From the NCBI RefSeq assembly GCF_001641335.1, contig NZ_LVEM01000002.1:1219663-1283662 (forward strand): DNA of 64,000 nt. The letters are read 5' to 3'. The position numbers and the translations under genes were made by a program. Every line of letters starts with the position of its first letter. Position 1 is the stretch's first letter. Positions 36,220 to 50,742 of this stretch are shown piece after piece. Origin of the DNA: Bradyrhizobium stylosanthis (GTDB lineage Bacteria > Pseudomonadota > Alphaproteobacteria > Rhizobiales > Xanthobacteraceae). The notes under the pieces were generated by a model that made no database searches, had not been told where the DNA came from, and saw only the letters and a list, made by a program, of their open reading frames with translations.

Positions 36220-37188
36220 GTGAACCGCCGCGAGCTCCTGATACTTGGGATGGTCGCGGCGCTGCCGTCGCCGGTGCTGGCGCAGCAGCCGGCGCGCCGG
36301 CTCGGCGTGCTCTCGGTCACGGCCGCCGACGATACCGTCGGCCAGACCCGCAGTGCGATCCTGGTCGAGGCGCTCGCGGCCCATGGCCTAAAGGAGCACG
36401 ATAATCTCAGGATCGATTGGCGCAGCGGCGCCGGCGACCGCGTGCGGATCGCGGCGCTCGCCGACGAGCTGATCGCGCTCAAGCCCGACATCCTGCTCGC
36501 GGTCGGCACGCCCTCGGTCGAGGAGCTGCGCCGTCGCACCGCGACGATCCCGATCGTGTTCGCGATCGTTACCGACCCCGTCAGCCAGGGCTTCGTCAAA
36601 AACCTCGCCCATCCCGGCGGCAACGTCACCGGCTTCACCGATTACGACGGCCCGCTGGCCGGCAAATGGCTGGAGATGCTGACGCAGGTCACGCCAAAGG
36701 TGTCGCGCGTCTTTGTCGTCTACAATCCCGCCACCGCGCCGTTCGCGCCCCTGATGCTGCGCACGATCGAGGACGCCGCACGGACGCTTCACGTCGCCGT
36801 CGAGCCCGCGCCGGTGCAGGATGCCGCTGCGATCGCGGCGCTGGCCTCGCGCAAGGACGGCGGCTTCCTGGTCCTGCCGGACTTCTTCACCATGGCCAAC
36901 CGCGCGCAGCTGCTGGCGGCGATCGCGCAGGCGCGCCTGCCGGCGGTGTTCTGGAGCCGCACCTTCGTCGAGGAGGGCGGGCTGATGTCCTACAGCACCG
37001 ACAGCGCCGAGCAGATCCGTCGCGCGGCTTCCTACATCGACCGCATCCTGAAGGGCGCGCAGGCGGCCGACCTCCCGGTTCAGAACCCCACCAAGTTCGA
37101 GCTCGCGGTCAACCTGAAGACGGCCAAGTCGCTGGACCTGGTGATCTCGCCCTCGCTGCTGGCGATCGCCAACTCCGTGGTTGAATAA
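36220..37188 (+). CDS. ABC-type substrate-binding protein (TrpX/ABC_sub_bind family)
   Basis: A 322-aa protein starting at GTG 36220 just after hemH. The N-terminal NRRELLILGMVAALPSPVLAQ is a signal peptide. The family frame contains AVGTPSVEELRRRTATIPIVFAIV, TDPVSQGFVKNLAHPGGNVTGF and the C-terminal VNLKTAKSLDLVISPSLLAIA. Such receptors often act with a separate permease and ATPase, which are absent here. Ligand unknown (tryptophan or other amino acids in known cases). Confidence 0.85.
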   Translation: MNRRELLILGMVAALPSPVLAQQPARRLGVLSVTAADDTVGQTRSAILVEALAAHGLKEHDNLRIDWRSGAGDRVRIAALADELIALKPDILLAVGTPSVEELRRRTATIPIVFAIVTDPVSQGFVKNLAHPGGNVTGFTDYDGPLAGKWLEMLTQVTPKVSRVFVVYNPATAPFAPLMLRTIEDAARTLHVAVEPAPVQDAAAIAALASRKDGGFLVLPDFFTMANRAQLLAAIAQARLPAVFWSRTFVEEGGLMSYSTDSAEQIRRAASYIDRILKGAQAADLPVQNPTKFELAVNLKTAKSLDLVISPSLLAIANSVVE

Positions 37189-37305
37189 CCGCGCTGCCGC
37201 ACCTCTCCTTCTGGAGCAGGCCGCAGCGGTCTGACATAGTGGCGTGGGGAGTCCGTCGCCATTCGGTGGCGGCGGCGGACGGCACAAGGCGGCGGGTTTC
37301 GGTCA

Positions 37306-37833
37306 ATGCGGAGATGGGTATTTGTCGTTGTCGCGGCCTGCGCGCTCGCAGGCTGCAATACGACCGGCGATGTTGCGTCCACCATGTATCCGGACGCGGT
37401 GCGGGCCGGCAGCTCCGTCAAGGGCGATGCGGCCATCCTGCTGGTCGGAAACGGCGGCAGCGAGACGATCAACTATCTTCAGTTCGTTCACAGCGGCTTT
37501 CCGGCAATCAATGCGCGTGGGATCACCCTTGCTCCGGACGGATTTGTCGCCATTCCCGTCGCGGTCGGAACGACCGGCCTCGAGCTGCAGAACTACACGA
37601 CGACGGGCCGCCCGGGCACCTATCTCCCGAACGGCGTGGCGTCGGGATTCGTGCCGGTGCGCACGCCGAAGATCGATATCGTCTCGCCCGGCCTGTATTA
37701 CGTGGCGACCGTCTTTCCGGGGCAGCCGCGCAATTTCGAGACCAGGCCGACCGCCGCCCAGCTGGCGAAGCTGCGCAGGGAGCGGCCCGAGCTCGCCGGG
37801 TTGAAGCCGGTCAATTTCGGCTGGTCCAACTAG
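37306..37833 (+). CDS. Putative lipoprotein, unknown function
   Basis: A 175-aa protein with a lipobox LAGC (Cys17) after VFVVVAACA. The mature part is a beta-rich domain (YLQFVHSGFPAINARGITL, GTTGLELQNYTTTG, SPGLYYVATVFPGQPRNFE). No recognised family. Its 117-bp upstream gap after the binding-protein gene has no gene. Confidence 0.72.
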   Translation: MRRWVFVVVAACALAGCNTTGDVASTMYPDAVRAGSSVKGDAAILLVGNGGSETINYLQFVHSGFPAINARGITLAPDGFVAIPVAVGTTGLELQNYTTTGRPGTYLPNGVASGFVPVRTPKIDIVSPGLYYVATVFPGQPRNFETRPTAAQLAKLRRERPELAGLKPVNFGWSN

Positions 37834-38034
37834 GCCGGCGGTGGGGTGGGCGGCGCCGCTTTTCAATGGCCGCAGTGCCGCCGGTTCAAATAAATTCATC
37901 CCCCGCCGTGCTTGCGGAATTATCGCTGCAAACCGACGTGAATTGCGAGCGCTGAACCGGTAGGGTCGTGATCCCGACCAATGACAGCGCCGGAAAGGGC
38001 CTTTTCCCGGCTTTCTTTCCGCCTTGGAGGAGCT

Positions 38035-39039
38035 ATGAGCGGTTTCGACATTTTCGCGATTGTTCTTGTCTTGCTCGTCATCGTCACGCTGATTGCCGGC
38101 GTGAAGACGGTGCCGCAGGGCTATGACTGGACCATCGAGCGGTTCGGCAAATACACCCAGACGCTGAGCCCCGGGCTCAATCTGATCGTGCCCTATTTCG
38201 ATCGCGTCGGGCGCAAGATCAACATGATGGAGCAGGTGATCGACATCCCCGAGCAGGAGGTGATCACCAAGGACAACGCCACCGTGACGGTGGACGGCGT
38301 CGCCTTCTTCCAGGTGTTCGACGCGGCCAAGGCGAGCTACGAGGTCGCCAACCTCAATCAGGCGATCACGGTTTTGACCATGACCAACATCCGCTCGGTG
38401 ATGGGCTCGATGGATCTCGACCAGGTGCTGTCGCATCGCGACGAGATCAACGAGCGCCTGCTCCGCGTCGTCGACGCCGCGGTCTCGCCCTGGGGCGTCA
38501 AGGTCAACCGCATCGAGATCAAGGACATCGTGCCGCCGGCCGACCTCGTCGAGGCCATGGGCCGGCAGATGAAGGCCGAGCGCGTCAAGCGCGCCGACAT
38601 CCTCGCCGCCGAAGGCCAGCGCCAGTCGGAGATCCTGCGCGCCGAGGGCGCCAAGCAGGGCCAGATCCTCCAGGCCGAAGGCCGCCGCGAGGCCGCCTTC
38701 CGCGACGCCGAGGCGCGCGAGCGCCTGGCCGAAGCCGAGGCCAAGGCGACGCTTGCGGTGTCCGAAGCCATCGGCAAGGGCGACGTCGCCGCGCTGAACT
38801 ATTTCATCGCGGACAAGTATATCAAGGCGTTCGGCCAGTTCGCCGAGGCGCCGAACCAGAAGATCATCATGCTGCCGATGGAAGCCACTTCGATGCTCGG
38901 CTCGCTCGCCGGCATCGGCGAGATCGCGAAGGCCACGTTCGGCGAGAGCGCGGCATCCGCGGCCGCCGCCGCTCGCCGTCCCGGCTCGGTGCCGCCGTCC
39001 AGCCCCACGCCGCCGGCAGTGCCCCCGCGGCAGGGATAA
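38035..39039 (+). CDS. qmcA: SPFH/Band-7 membrane protein (stomatin/QmcA-like)
   Basis: A 334-aa membrane-anchored scaffold. GGAGG 6 nt before the ATG fixes the start. TM1 is FAIVLVLLVIVTLIAG, then Band-7 signatures VPQGYDWTIERFGKYTQTL and EVITKDNATVTVDGVAFFQV, a long coiled Ala/Glu/Arg segment (residues about 180-270), and a Pro-rich tail. It pairs with the NfeD gene 49 bp downstream, like qmcA-ybbJ in E. coli. Membrane microdomain/protease regulation is the usual role. Confidence 0.9.
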   Translation: MSGFDIFAIVLVLLVIVTLIAGVKTVPQGYDWTIERFGKYTQTLSPGLNLIVPYFDRVGRKINMMEQVIDIPEQEVITKDNATVTVDGVAFFQVFDAAKASYEVANLNQAITVLTMTNIRSVMGSMDLDQVLSHRDEINERLLRVVDAAVSPWGVKVNRIEIKDIVPPADLVEAMGRQMKAERVKRADILAAEGQRQSEILRAEGAKQGQILQAEGRREAAFRDAEARERLAEAEAKATLAVSEAIGKGDVAALNYFIADKYIKAFGQFAEAPNQKIIMLPMEATSMLGSLAGIGEIAKATFGESAASAAAAARRPGSVPPSSPTPPAVPPRQG

Positions 39040-39088
39040 TGATCGGCGCACGCCCTCAGGGCATGCGCCATTTCAGAGAGGTCGTGTC

Positions 39089-39532
39089 ATGACCGACATG
39101 TTCGTATCGCTCGGCACCTGGAACTGGCTGATCTTCGGCTTCATCCTGATGGCGCTGGAGACGATCGCACCGGGCGTGTTTCTGTTCTGGCTCGGGCTCG
39201 CGGCATTGCTGGTGGGCCTGATCTCGTTCGGTGTCCATCTGTCCTGGCAGATCCAGCTCGTGATGTTCGCGGTGTTCGCGGCAGCCGCCGTGCCGGTGTG
39301 GCGCCGCCTCGCGCGGCCGAAGCTTGATGAAAGCGCGAGCCCGTTCCTGAACAAGCGCACCGAAGCACTGCTCGGGCGCGAGTTCACGCTGGAGAAGCCG
39401 ATCATCGACGGCTCCGGCACGGTGCGCATCGGCGACACGGTCTGGCGCGTCGCAGGGCCGGACACGCCGGCGGGGACGAAGGTGAAGGTGGTGCAGGTCG
39501 ACGGCGCCAATCTGACGGTCGCGGCGGCGTAG
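39089..39532 (+). CDS. NfeD-family membrane protein, SPFH partner
   Basis: A 147-aa protein. Two to three TMs in the first 75 residues (WNWLIFGFILMALETIAPGVFLFWLG is the hallmark segment), then a soluble OB-fold domain LGREFTLEKPIIDGSGTVRIG and GTKVKVVQVDGANLTV. GAGAGG precedes the ATG. It is partnered with the preceding Band-7 gene. Short (ClpP-less) NfeD class. Confidence 0.9.
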   Translation: MTDMFVSLGTWNWLIFGFILMALETIAPGVFLFWLGLAALLVGLISFGVHLSWQIQLVMFAVFAAAAVPVWRRLARPKLDESASPFLNKRTEALLGREFTLEKPIIDGSGTVRIGDTVWRVAGPDTPAGTKVKVVQVDGANLTVAAA

Positions 39533-39540
39533 CCTTCTTA

Positions 39541-39672
39541 CCTCTCCCCGCTTGCGGGGAGAGGTCGGATCGCTCTTGCGATCCGGGTGAGGGGGTACAG
39601 GTCTCACGACGATCACACGTGTGGAGAGAGGCCCCTCACCCCAACCCTCTCCCCGCAAGAACGGGGAGAGGG
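39541..39672. repeat. C/T-rich palindromic repeat pair
   Basis: A first hairpin with CCTCTCCCCG and CGGGGAGAGG arms (39541-39563) and a second of the same type at 39645-39672 flank about 80 bp. It follows the NfeD gene and can form a very stable structure. A related hairpin lies at 7545-7578. Confidence 0.7.
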
Positions 39673-39684
39673 AGAACACCGATC

Positions 39685-40014
39685 TCAACTCTTCCTCCAT
39701 CGCTCCGCAAACCGGTGCAGCGGCATGAACGTCTCGCACAATTCTCGCCCCAGCGCCGTCAGCCCGTAGCCTCCGCCGTCGCCAAGCTCCACGAAGCCGG
39801 CCTCGCGCAGCTCCGTCAGCCGCGCTTGCAGCACCGTGGGCGAGGCTTCGTCGCATGCGGTGCGCAGCGCGCGCGAGGTGAGGGGCGCATCACGCAATTC
39901 CCAGAGAATCCGCAAGGCCCAGCGCCGGCCGAGCAGGTCGAGCAGCACCATGACCGGCCGCCCGGTGCGTGAGCCGCGGACGCCTTGTCTTGCCGGGCCG
40001 ACCTGTTTCGCCAT
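39685..40014 (-). CDS. HxlR-family transcriptional regulator
   Basis: A 109-aa winged-helix regulator. The start was set at MAKQVGPARQ. The family core is GRRWALRILWELRDAPL, TSRALRTACDEASPTVLQARLTELREAGFV, then the wing GYGLTALGREL. Divergent from the CMD-family gene across twin palindromes at 40033-40071, so it very likely controls that gene and itself. Confidence 0.88.
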   Translation of the reverse strand: MAKQVGPARQGVRGSRTGRPVMVLLDLLGRRWALRILWELRDAPLTSRALRTACDEASPTVLQARLTELREAGFVELGDGGGYGLTALGRELCETFMPLHRFAERWRKS

Positions 40015-40032
40015 CGTCGCCTCTTGCGCCGT

Positions 40033-40071
40033 GCTACAAATAATGTAGCTTGTTGCTACGATAAGTGTAGC
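40033..40071. promoter_or_regulatory. Twin 17-bp inverted repeats, HxlR operator candidate
   Basis: Two palindromes: GCTACAAATAATGTAGC (40033-40049) and GCTACGATAAGTGTAGC (40055-40071). Their centres are 22 bp apart, two helical turns, so two dimers would bind the same DNA face. They occupy the whole divergent promoter between the regulator and the CMD gene. Confidence 0.82.
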
Positions 40072-40085
40072 AAAGGAGACGGCCG

Positions 40086-40637
40086 ATGTCCGAGGCCATG
40101 CCGCGCATTGCGCCACTCGCCCCGCCTTATCCCCCGGAGATCCAGGCTCAGTTCGATCGCATCATGCGCGGCGCGCCGCCGCTGCTGCTGTTCCGGGTGA
40201 TGGCGGGCCATAACCGCGCCTGGGACAAGTTCCGCGCCGGCGGGCTGCTTGACCCGGGGCCGTTGTCGCTGCGCCAGCGCGAGATCGTCATCGACCGCAC
40301 CTGTGCGCTGAACCGGTGCGAATACGAATGGGGCGTGCATGTCGCGATCTTTGCCGGGCCGGCGAAGCTTACCGATGAGGAAGCCCGGGCCACTGTGCAG
40401 GGCGATGCGAATTCGGCCTGCTGGTCGCCGGCCGAGCAGGCGCTGATCGCAGGCGTCGACGCGCTGCACGCGCGCGCGACGTTCTCCGATGCCGAGTTCG
40501 CCGTGCTCTCGGCGCATTACGACGCGGCGCAGATCCTGGAGATCATGCTGCTGTGCGGCTTCTATCGTACGGTGTCGTATCTGGCGAACGGGCTGCGGCT
40601 GCCGCTAGAGGAGAACGCGGCGCGGTTTCCGGTGTAG
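40086..40637 (+). CDS. Carboxymuconolactone decarboxylase (AhpD-like) family protein
   Basis: A 183-aa all-alpha protein. AGGAG precedes ATG. The CMD frame REIVIDRTCALNRCEYEWGVHVAIFAG has one Cys before a conserved His, but not the CxxC of AhpD, so peroxide reduction through a dithiol is unlikely. The usual role would be a decarboxylase/isomerase or an as yet unnamed enzyme. Under control of the divergent HxlR regulator. Confidence 0.87.
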   Translation: MSEAMPRIAPLAPPYPPEIQAQFDRIMRGAPPLLLFRVMAGHNRAWDKFRAGGLLDPGPLSLRQREIVIDRTCALNRCEYEWGVHVAIFAGPAKLTDEEARATVQGDANSACWSPAEQALIAGVDALHARATFSDAEFAVLSAHYDAAQILEIMLLCGFYRTVSYLANGLRLPLEENAARFPV

Positions 40638-40646
40638 CTTTCAATT

Positions 40647-40747
40647 CCTCATCCTGAGGAGCGCGGAACGCGCGTCTCGAAGGATGAAGGCCCGGCTGGT
40701 GGCCTCGCCCTTCGAGACGCGCGAAGAGCGCGCTCCTCAGGGTGAGG
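40647..40747. repeat. Palindromic repeat, CCTCATCCTGAGGAGCG family
   Basis: The arms CCTCATCCTGAGGAGCGCG and CGCGCTCCTCAGGGTGAGG enclose an inner inverted pair CGCGTCTCGAAGG/CCTTCGAGACGCG around about 20 bp. This class is common between genes of Bradyrhizobium. It lies between convergent CMD and kdsD genes. Confidence 0.75.
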
Positions 40748-40806
40748 GTCTTCCAGAGTGCTGCGCATCGCCCCCGGGGATGACGGCGGAGAGAGCGTGC
40801 CTGGCC

Positions 40807-41814
40807 CTACGCCACGCCCGCCCGCAGCAGATCGTGCAGGTGCACGATGCCCGCCACCTTGCCCGCGTCGGTCACCAGCAGCGTGGTGATCTTGCTGGTG
40901 TTCAGCACCTCGATCATCTCGGTCGCCAGCATCGAGGGCGGCACGGACTTCGGCTGCTTCGTCATGATCTCGTCGACCGTCGCCGTCAGAAGGTCGGGCC
41001 GCATATGGCGGCGCAGATCGCCGTCGGTGATGATGCCGACGGCTTCGCCCGCGTCGTTGACGATGCAGACGCAGCCGAGGCCCTTGGCCGACATCTCGAC
41101 CACGGCGTCCGACATCTTGGTGCCCAGGGGCTTGACCGGGATCTCGGCGCCGGTGCGCATGTAGTCGCGCACGAATTTCAGCATCGCGCCCAGCTTGCCG
41201 CCGGGATGGAAATGCGCGAACTCCAGCGCGGTGAAGCCGCGGCCCTCGAGCAGCGCGATCGCGATGGCATCGCCGATCGCGACCTGCATCATGGTCGAGG
41301 TGGTCGGCGCCAGATTGTGCGGGCAGGCCTCGCGGGCCTTGGGCAGCTCGATCACGATGTCGGCGGCCTGTCCCAGCGAGGACGACGCGTTCGACGTCAC
41401 CGCGATCATCGGAATCGCAAAGCGCGCCGAATAGTTCACCAGCGTCTTCATCTCCGGCTGCTCGCCGGACCAGGACAGCGCCATGATGACGTCGTCCTTG
41501 GTGATCATGCCGAGGTCGCCATGGGCGGCTTCCGCGGTGTGGACGAAGAAAGCGGGCGTGCCGGTCGAGGCCAGCGTCGCCGCGATCTTGCGCGCCATGT
41601 GCCCGGACTTGCCGAGCCCGGTGACGATGACGCGGCCTTTGGCGTTGTGGATCAGGTCGACGGCCTTGGCGAAGGTCTCGCCGAGCGGGCCGCGCAGCGC
41701 GGCGGCGAGGGCGTTGATGCCGCTGCTCTCCGTCTCCAGCGTGCGGAGCGCGGATTCGACGCTGTCGGGGATGGAGCCGGATGATTTGGTCATCAGCGGT
41801 TTCGAACTCGGCAT
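40807..41814 (-). CDS. kdsD: D-arabinose-5-phosphate isomerase (KdsD/GutQ/KpsF)
   Basis: A 335-aa enzyme converting ribulose-5-P to arabinose-5-P for Kdo and LPS. The start was set at MPSSKPLMTK; the frame extends upstream without support. SIS domain: GRVIVTGLGKSGHMARKIAAT, ALSWSGEQPEMKTL, and the PTTSTMMQVAIGDAIAIAL stretch; then two CBS domains, with VCIVNDAGEAVGIITDGDLRRHM and KITTLLVTDAGKVAGIVHLHDLLRAG. Not near other Kdo genes here. Confidence 0.94.
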   Translation of the reverse strand: MPSSKPLMTKSSGSIPDSVESALRTLETESSGINALAAALRGPLGETFAKAVDLIHNAKGRVIVTGLGKSGHMARKIAATLASTGTPAFFVHTAEAAHGDLGMITKDDVIMALSWSGEQPEMKTLVNYSARFAIPMIAVTSNASSSLGQAADIVIELPKAREACPHNLAPTTSTMMQVAIGDAIAIALLEGRGFTALEFAHFHPGGKLGAMLKFVRDYMRTGAEIPVKPLGTKMSDAVVEMSAKGLGCVCIVNDAGEAVGIITDGDLRRHMRPDLLTATVDEIMTKQPKSVPPSMLATEMIEVLNTSKITTLLVTDAGKVAGIVHLHDLLRAGVA

Positions 41815-41911
41815 ATTGAGGTCCAGGGAGGAGGGGCGTTCGCCCGTTGGCGCCTCTCTAGCACGCCCCGGCCAGCGAGGCGACGCGCGCCCCAATGCCC
41901 TCAACCGGTCA

Positions 41912-41940
41912 TTAACCATAATTGTTTTAACTCCATTAAC
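41912..41940. promoter_or_regulatory. TTAACCAT / TTAA-rich segment, possible CtrA site
   Basis: The divergent region of kdsD and the outer-membrane gene contains TTAACCAT (41912-41919) and two further TTAA half sites (41927-41930, 41936-41939). TTAACCAT resembles a CtrA half motif, but the usual 7-bp spacing between TTAA pairs is not met. Confidence 0.35.
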
Positions 41941-42005
41941 GATGGTTCCCGCCGCTCGGCGGGGACAATCGCGAAAGTGTTTGATTTCGTTGGAGTTATT
42001 CCACC

Positions 42006-43748
42006 TTGAGGTCGTCTCCAGGCACCGGCCGGAGCAAACGCGCGCAGTTCCTGCGCGCCGCTTTGCCGTGCCTTGCGCTGACGTCCCTTGGAAGCGCCCC
42101 AGTGGCGGCCCAGAGCATCACGCCAGACCTGTTCAATCCCAACCGCGGCGGCTTCGCCGCGCCCGACACGCTGCCCACGCGCCGCACGGCGGGCGTGCCG
42201 CAGGCGCCGTCGGATGCGCTGCCGACGCTGCCCGATCCCGGTGCCGATCCGCGCAAGGGCCAGCAGGCGCCCGCGACCTCGCGCGTCGGCCAGGTGCCGA
42301 CCTACGGCCTGCCCGCCGCCAATGGCGCCAGCGGCTCCGGCTACGACTCGCTGAACCGCAAGCGGCAGCAGCCCAAGTTCTATCCCGGCCAGGCCAAGCC
42401 GAAGCGTCCGCTCGGCCCCGGCTCGGCGCCGCCGCCGGCAACGCCGGTCAGGACGCTGGGCCCGCCGCGCATCGCGCCGCCGCCGTCGGAGACCGCGCAC
42501 AAGCCGCCGGTGCCGCCGGCGATGGCCGGCAACGTGCCCGGCCAGCCGCTGCGCCGTCGCCTCAAGGCCGATGACGACGCGTTCGGCGCGGTCGGCGACT
42601 ACGCCGGCAGCTTCCTGATCAAGGGCGGGCTCGAGCTCTCCGCCGGCTACGACACCAACCCGGCGCGCCTCAACAAGCCCGTGGGATCGCCGGTCTACGT
42701 CGTCGCGCCGGACCTTCTCGTCCAGTCCGATTGGGAGCGCCACGCGCTGGTCGCGGATTTGCGCGGCTCGTTCTCGGGCTACACCAACAACATGCCGGCG
42801 ACGATTGACGGCTTTGCCTCGCCGTCGCCGGTCGAGATCGATCGCCCCGATTTCACCGGCCATGTCGATGGCCGCCTCGACGTCAATCGCGATCTCAAGC
42901 TGACCTCGCAGCTCCGCCTGCGGCTCGCCACCGACAATCCCGGCAGCCCCAACGTGCAGGCCGGCCTGCAGAAATATCCTGTCTATGCCACCTACGGCAC
43001 CACGGTCGGCTTCGACCAGACCTTCAACCGCTTCCAGGTCGCCGCCGGCGCCACCTTCGACCGCACCGCCTACACCAATTCGAAGCTCACCGACGGCTCG
43101 ACCTTCAGCAACGACGACCGCGACTTCAACCAGTATGGCGGCGTCGGCCGCTTCTCCTACGAGCTCAAGCCGGGCCTGAAGCCGTTCGTCGAAATCCAGG
43201 GCGACACCCGCGTCCACGACCAGGCCGCCGACCGCAACGGCTTCCTGCGCGATTCAGACGGCGGCTACGCCAAGGTCGGCACGTCCTTCGAATTCTCGCG
43301 CATCCTCACCGGCGAGGTCTCGGTCGGCTATTCCGCGCGCAACTATGTCGACCCGCGCCTCAGCCAGCTCGCGGGCTTCCTCACCTCGGGCTCGCTGATC
43401 TGGAACGCGAGCGGCCTCACCACGGTGAAATTGGCCACCGACACGCAGATCAACGAGACCACCGTCCCCAACTCCTCCGGCGTGCTGGTGCACACCTACG
43501 GCGTCGAAGTCGATCACGACTTCCGCCGCTGGCTCACCGCGGTCGGCAAGTTCACCTACGGCACCTACGACTACCAGAACCAGGGCCGCAACGACAAAAC
43601 CTACTCGCTCGAAGGCAATCTGATCTACAAGCTCAACCGCAACATCTGGATCAAGGGTACGCTGCGCCACGACATCCTGGATTCGAACCAGTCGGCGTCG
43701 AGCTCGCAGGGGACGGTGGTGATGCTGGGGGTGAGGCTGCAGAACTGA
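42006..43748 (+). CDS. Outer-membrane beta-barrel protein (BBP2-like)
   Basis: A 580-aa protein, TTG start at 42006 with GGAG 10 nt upstream. Signal peptide (FLRAALPCLALTSLGSAPVAA), a Pro/Ala/Gly-rich linker to about residue 200, then repeated amphipathic strands (GGLELSAGYDTNPARL, VKLATDTQINETTVPN, YGVEVDHDFRRWL) ending in a C-terminal aromatic-poor strand MLGVRLQN. It belongs to the outer_membrane beta-barrel group of alphaproteobacteria. Role possibly in polysaccharide or adhesin export; not proven. Confidence 0.82.
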   Translation: MRSSPGTGRSKRAQFLRAALPCLALTSLGSAPVAAQSITPDLFNPNRGGFAAPDTLPTRRTAGVPQAPSDALPTLPDPGADPRKGQQAPATSRVGQVPTYGLPAANGASGSGYDSLNRKRQQPKFYPGQAKPKRPLGPGSAPPPATPVRTLGPPRIAPPPSETAHKPPVPPAMAGNVPGQPLRRRLKADDDAFGAVGDYAGSFLIKGGLELSAGYDTNPARLNKPVGSPVYVVAPDLLVQSDWERHALVADLRGSFSGYTNNMPATIDGFASPSPVEIDRPDFTGHVDGRLDVNRDLKLTSQLRLRLATDNPGSPNVQAGLQKYPVYATYGTTVGFDQTFNRFQVAAGATFDRTAYTNSKLTDGSTFSNDDRDFNQYGGVGRFSYELKPGLKPFVEIQGDTRVHDQAADRNGFLRDSDGGYAKVGTSFEFSRILTGEVSVGYSARNYVDPRLSQLAGFLTSGSLIWNASGLTTVKLATDTQINETTVPNSSGVLVHTYGVEVDHDFRRWLTAVGKFTYGTYDYQNQGRNDKTYSLEGNLIYKLNRNIWIKGTLRHDILDSNQSASSSQGTVVMLGVRLQN

Positions 43749-43785
43749 GGGGGCGGTCAGCGGGCACGGCGTAGCCATGGCCTCA

Positions 43786-43918
43786 GCTGTCGTCCTGGCG
43801 AAAGCCAGGACCCATTACCCTAGGGAGTAGTTTGGCGAAGACTGGCAGTTCGGTACGACGACCGACTGCCATCGATAGATTCCGCGGTATGGGTCCTGGC
43901 TTTCGCCAGGACGACAGC
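43786..43918. repeat. About 130-bp palindromic repeat, GTCGTCCTGGCGAAAGCC family, copy A
   Basis: Flanks GTCGTCCTGGCGAAAGCC and GGCTTTCGCCAGGACGAC are perfect inverted arms with an 80-bp conserved core. The core's reverse complement matches the core of copy B at 51601-51732 over most positions (shared TTCGCCAAA and GTACCGAAC). It lies between convergent genes. Confidence 0.82.
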
Positions 43919-43920
43919 CG

Positions 43921-45372
<1,452 letters not shown>

Positions 45373-45418
45373 TAAACCCGAAGTCCCTGCCGCTTAGTTC
45401 GTTTGTTGCTTTCTCAAC

Positions 45419-45504
45419 CGTCATTGCGAGGAGCGAAGCGACGAAGCAATCCAGTCTGCTGCTGAGGAGAAAGTCTGGATTGCTTCGCTGCGCTCGCAAT
45501 GACG
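45419..45504. repeat. Palindromic repeat, CGTCATTGCGAG family, in the gltB-gltD gap
   Basis: CGTCATTGCGAGGAGCGAAG at one end and CGCTCGCAATGACG at the other with inner arms GAAGCAATCCAG/CTGGATTGCTTC. It lies between gltB and gltD, so the operon transcript contains a stable hairpin. Confidence 0.75.
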
Positions 45505-45517
45505 GGCGCTGATAGTC

Positions 45518-50251
<4,734 letters not shown>

Positions 50252-50742
50252 TGTTCCAATCCTCTCCATGCGGCAAGCTGCCTCACCGCTCTCTTCGGCG
50301 CACCTTGGGCGTTCCGCGGCACCCGCCTCTGGGTCACCGCTCGTCCGTTGCGAGCCGCATTTTCTTAAATTCAGGCCAAGGCGTTCTTCGTCCCCGAGAA
50401 CGGCTTTGCCTGTTGCCTTCTTGTGCTCGAAAGCACCGACTTTCGTTGCAATCCGTATGCCGGAACTGCAAAGAAAATTAAGACAGTCTTCCTGTCCTAA
50501 CCAGCACCTTGCCAAATTTTTGTCTATCACACAAGCGCGTGGAAGTCCCGATTCCCGATATGTCAATCAATCGCTTTCCGAAAGTTGCGCGGCCCCGGTT
50601 TTGAAGCAAACGCGCCCTGATCCGGCCCTGCAGACGCCGAAATCACCGATGAAGCTTCGGATCGGCCCTTCGGAAGGCGCGCCACGCCGCGAGAAGCGAA
50701 AGAGCGCGCCTCCGTTCGGGGTCTGACAGGAGCGTCTCGACC

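Noticed and set aside
50252-50742. A gene or sigma-54 promoter in the 490-bp gap upstream of gltB
   Set aside because: Short frames there have no ribosome site or conserved pattern, and a TTGGCA-like stretch on the minus strand lacks the TTGC partner at the correct distance.
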